A stretch of DNA of 64,000 nt, from assembly GCF_024171695.1 (NCBI RefSeq), contig NZ_JAMTCF010000003.1:233548-297547 (forward strand), read 5' to 3'. Within the stretch, counting starts at the first letter, position 1. Each line of letters begins with the position of its first letter. The notes beneath the pieces are model-generated. The model was not told the origin of the DNA. It searched no databases and worked only from the letters and a program-made list of their open reading frames with translations. Positions 61,817 through 64,000 of this stretch are shown one piece after another. This DNA comes from Actinosynnema pretiosum (GTDB lineage Bacteria; Actinomycetota; Actinomycetes; Mycobacteriales; Pseudonocardiaceae). A program made the position numbers and the translations under genes.

Positions 61817-61855
61817 CGAGGGGCGCGCACCCCGTGGTGGGATGCGCGCCCCTCG
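61817..61855 (-). terminator. Terminator of the PBP gene
   Basis: CGAGGGGCGCGCA (61817-61829) pairs perfectly with TGCGCGCCCCTCG (61843-61855), 16 nt after the PBP stop, so the GT87 gene probably has its own promoter in 61742-61816. Confidence 0.8.
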
Positions 61856-61870
61856 TCAGCGGACGTGCGG

Positions 61871-64000
61871 TCAGCCTCCGCCGTCGTTCCGGCCGCCGCC
61901 GCCGACAGCCGGATCGGGGTTCGGACCCCCGGTCGGCCTCGGGTCGGGCGGGCACAGGCCCGGCAGGCACGTGATGCCCGTGTTGGGCGTCGACGAGCTG
62001 TTGCCGTTGCTCCTCGACGGAGACGGCGGGGTCGACTCGTCCTCGTCCTCCTCGCGGCTCCTGGACGTCGAGGACGGCGGCGCGGAGGACGGCGTGCTCG
62101 GCTTGGCCGAGGAGGTCTTCACCGGGTTGTTGTACTGGCCCAGGGGCTTGGCCTTGTCGAAGGTCTCCTTCGGAGTCCCGTCGAGGGCCTTGTCCATGAA
62201 CTTCTTCCAGATCTGACCCGGCAGGCCGCCACCGAAGATGGGCTGGCCCGCGGCGTTCTTCAGCGCCACGTTGCCCTCGTTGCGGCCCATCCACACCGAG
62301 GCCGACAGCGACTTGGTGTAGCCGACCATCCACGCCTTCGAGTTCTGCGAGGCGTCGTCCGGGAGCTCGTGCGTGCCGGTCTTGCCCGCGCACTCGCGGC
62401 CACCCGCGCACGCGATCTTCGAGTGCTGCGGGATCGGCTTGAGCGCCTCGGTCACGTTGTCCGCGATGTCCCGGTTGAGCTGGGAGTTGGTCGTGTCGAA
62501 GGCGTCGCGCTTCTGGTCGATGTGCTGGTGCAGGATGGTCTCGCCCGACGAGTCGGTGATCTTCGAGACGAAGAACGGCTCGTGGTGGACGCCGCGCGCC
62601 GCGAACGTCGCGTAGGCCGAGGCCATGTCGAACGGGCGCACCCGCGCGACGTCACCGCCCAGCGCGATACCGGTGTTGGGCTTGCCGCCGCCCTCGCCGA
62701 CCAGGGTGTCGATCTTCTGACCGCCGACCGAGACCTGCTTCGGGATGCCCGCGGCCCAGGCCGCCTCGGCCACCGCGTCGGCGCCGGTGTGGTTGAACAC
62801 CAGGTCGTAGAACACGGTGTTCAGCGACAGCCTCATCGCCTCGCGCAGCGGGCACTCCGGGCCGCACGAGTTGGTGGGGTCGGAGGCGTTGCGGATCTTG
62901 GTGTCCATGCCGGGGAACGACTTGGGCGACACGCCGTCGAACGGGGAGCCGAGGCCGAACCCGTCCTCCAGCGCCGCCACCAGGTCGAAGGGCTTGAACG
63001 ACGAGCCCGCTTCCTGGATGGTGCCGGTGGCGTAGTCCAGGCCCATGCCGTCGGAGCCGCCGTAGTAGGCGAGCACCGCGCCGGTCTTCGGGTCGATGCC
63101 GGTGAGCGAGGTCTTCAGCTCCTCGGGCTCGCCCTTCATGACCTCGTTGACCGCGTCCTCGGCGGCCTGCTGCATCTTCTGGTCGATCGTGGTGTGGATG
63201 ACGACGCCCTTGCGACCCGCGTCCTCCTGGGTCATCCCGATCGGGTCCCTGGACATCTCGTAGAACACCTGCTGCTGGATGAACGCCCTGGGACCGGTCA
63301 GCGCGTTCTCGGTGACCTCCTCCAGCGGCGCCATCGGCGGCTGCTGCATCGAGTCCGCGGTGGCCTGGTCGATCATGCTGTTCTTGACCAGCTGGCCCCG
63401 CACGTACTCCCAGCGCTCCTTGACGTACTCCGTCTCCTCGGAGCGGCCGGGGTTCTGGATCATGCCCGCGAGGAGGGCGGCCTCGGCCTGCGAGATGTCC
63501 TTCAGGTCCTTGTTGAAGTACATCTTCGCGGCGGTCTTCACGCCGTACGCCGACCTGCCGAAGTAGATCGTGTTCAGGTAGGCCGCGAGGATGTCCTCCT
63601 TCTTCTGCTGCTTGGACATCTTGTACGCGCGGACCATCTCGTTGAACTTGCGCGTGAGGGTCGCGGACTCGTCCTCGGTGGCCTTCTTGACGTACTGCTG
63701 CGTCAGGCCCGAGCCACCGCTGTCGCCGCCCTTGATCTGGTACCAGACCGCGCGGGCGATCGCCGTGAAGTCGAAGCCGGGGTTCGTCATGAACGTCGGG
63801 TCCTCGGCGGCGAAGACGGCGTTCTTGACGACCTCGGGCAGCTCCTCGTAGGTGATCATCGACCGGTTGGACCCGCTGTCCGCGATCGTGGTCATCGGGG
63901 ACCCGTCGGCGTACAGGATCGTGATCGCCTTGCCCTGCTGGGCGGCGATGTCCTCCGGGTTCGGGACGTCGATCACCTGGTAGGCGATCGCGAAGGCGAC
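61871..64000 (-). CDS. ponA: Class A penicillin-binding protein (PonA-like), N-terminus cut by window
   Basis: Coding continues past the right edge (the last visible codons read VAFAIAYQVIDVPNPED). The transglycosylase domain has FAAEDPTFMTNPGFDFTAI, GGSGLTQQYVKKA and AYLNTIYFGRSAYGV; the transpeptidase domain has the active serine in GSSFKPF (SxxK), SLNTVF (SxN) and KTGTHE (KTG). It polymerises and crosslinks peptidoglycan. The C-terminal tail is Pro/Ser-rich without PASTA repeats. Its membrane anchor lies outside the window. Confidence 0.93.
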   Translation of the reverse strand, partial: VAFAIAYQVIDVPNPEDIAAQQGKAITILYADGSPMTTIADSGSNRSMITYEELPEVVKNAVFAAEDPTFMTNPGFDFTAIARAVWYQIKGGDSGGSGLTQQYVKKATEDESATLTRKFNEMVRAYKMSKQQKKEDILAAYLNTIYFGRSAYGVKTAAKMYFNKDLKDISQAEAALLAGMIQNPGRSEETEYVKERWEYVRGQLVKNSMIDQATADSMQQPPMAPLEEVTENALTGPRAFIQQQVFYEMSRDPIGMTQEDAGRKGVVIHTTIDQKMQQAAEDAVNEVMKGEPEELKTSLTGIDPKTGAVLAYYGGSDGMGLDYATGTIQEAGSSFKPFDLVAALEDGFGLGSPFDGVSPKSFPGMDTKIRNASDPTNSCGPECPLREAMRLSLNTVFYDLVFNHTGADAVAEAAWAAGIPKQVSVGGQKIDTLVGEGGGKPNTGIALGGDVARVRPFDMASAYATFAARGVHHEPFFVSKITDSSGETILHQHIDQKRDAFDTTNSQLNRDIADNVTEALKPIPQHSKIACAGGRECAGKTGTHELPDDASQNSKAWMVGYTKSLSASVWMGRNEGNVALKNAAGQPIFGGGLPGQIWKKFMDKALDGTPKETFDKAKPLGQYNNPVKTSSAKPSTPSSAPPSSTSRSREEDEDESTPPSPSRSNGNSSSTPNTGITCLPGLCPPDPRPTGGPNPDPAVGGGGRNDGGG

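Overview
The window is high-GC DNA (roughly 70-75% by eye) with dense genes, frequent GTG starts, ATGA-type stop/start overlaps and regulators typical of actinomycetes (XRE/DUF397 pairs, DUF5753, MacS kinase, ECF SigM). Gene content and order point to a mycelial actinomycete of the Pseudonocardiales, with an Actinosynnema/Saccharothrix-like bacterium as the best guess. It is chromosomal and close to the replication origin: both the sigM-murJ-nudix-pcnA block and the ponA-rpsF-ssb-rpsR-rplI-dnaB block are origin neighbours in Mycobacterium and Streptomyces. No rRNA, tRNA, insertion sequence, prophage or CRISPR array was recognised.

Layout. 1-9.4 kb: an envelope and stress cluster on the minus strand (Nudix, DUF6049, MurJ, a detached MurJ-type pseudokinase, SigM, anti-SigM, start of a NYN nuclease gene), divergent from pcnA. 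9.5-16.3 kb: a LuxR-type HTH protein, an MFS transporter carrying two in-frame palindromic inserts, AlgH, an SdpI-like protein, and leuS behind a leucine-rich leader peptide, then TetR. 16.4-23.8 kb: MmpL with a three-site operator, DUF2339, ribokinase, PTS enzyme I, DUF4303. 23.8-26 kb: an accessory AbiE-like gene pair behind a palindromic repeat tract. 26-31.4 kb: LysR, the threonine catabolic pair kbl-tdh with an SDR/DUF2867 gene, DUF1707. 31.4-34.5 kb: a toxin island (XRE, DUF397, DddA-like deaminase toxin, Imm1 immunity protein). 34.5-41.6 kb: MacRS-type two-component system, a GGDEF protein, an AI-2E-type permease, a beta-solenoid membrane protein. 41.9-46.0 kb: two secreted proteins, one of 1020 residues built from about 14 chaplin-like repeats. 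46.3-52 kb: a second GGDEF protein, DEDDh exonuclease-BRCT, MmyB-type regulator and SDR, STAS protein, PucR-type regulator. 52.2-64 kb: dnaB with a class 3 intein, a cluster of DnaA boxes, rplI-rpsR-ssb-rpsF with an S6:S18-type leader, a secreted anchored protein, endonuclease IV, two facing GT87 genes and a class A penicillin-binding protein cut by the window end.

How the parts work together. The two ends carry growth-core functions: peptidoglycan export and polymerisation (MurJ, PBP), polyprenyl-linked glycosyl transfer (GT87), tRNA maturation, ribosomal proteins, SSB and replicative helicase. Between them lie accessory modules. Those most worth following are the deaminase toxin-immunity operon (31439-34060), the giant chaplin-like repeat protein (42953-46015), the DnaA-box cluster between dnaB and rplI (54633-54871), the duplicated palindromic element inside the MFS gene (10398-10553), the leucine leader before leuS (12528-12640), and the AbiE-like pair with its repeat tract (23811-25961).
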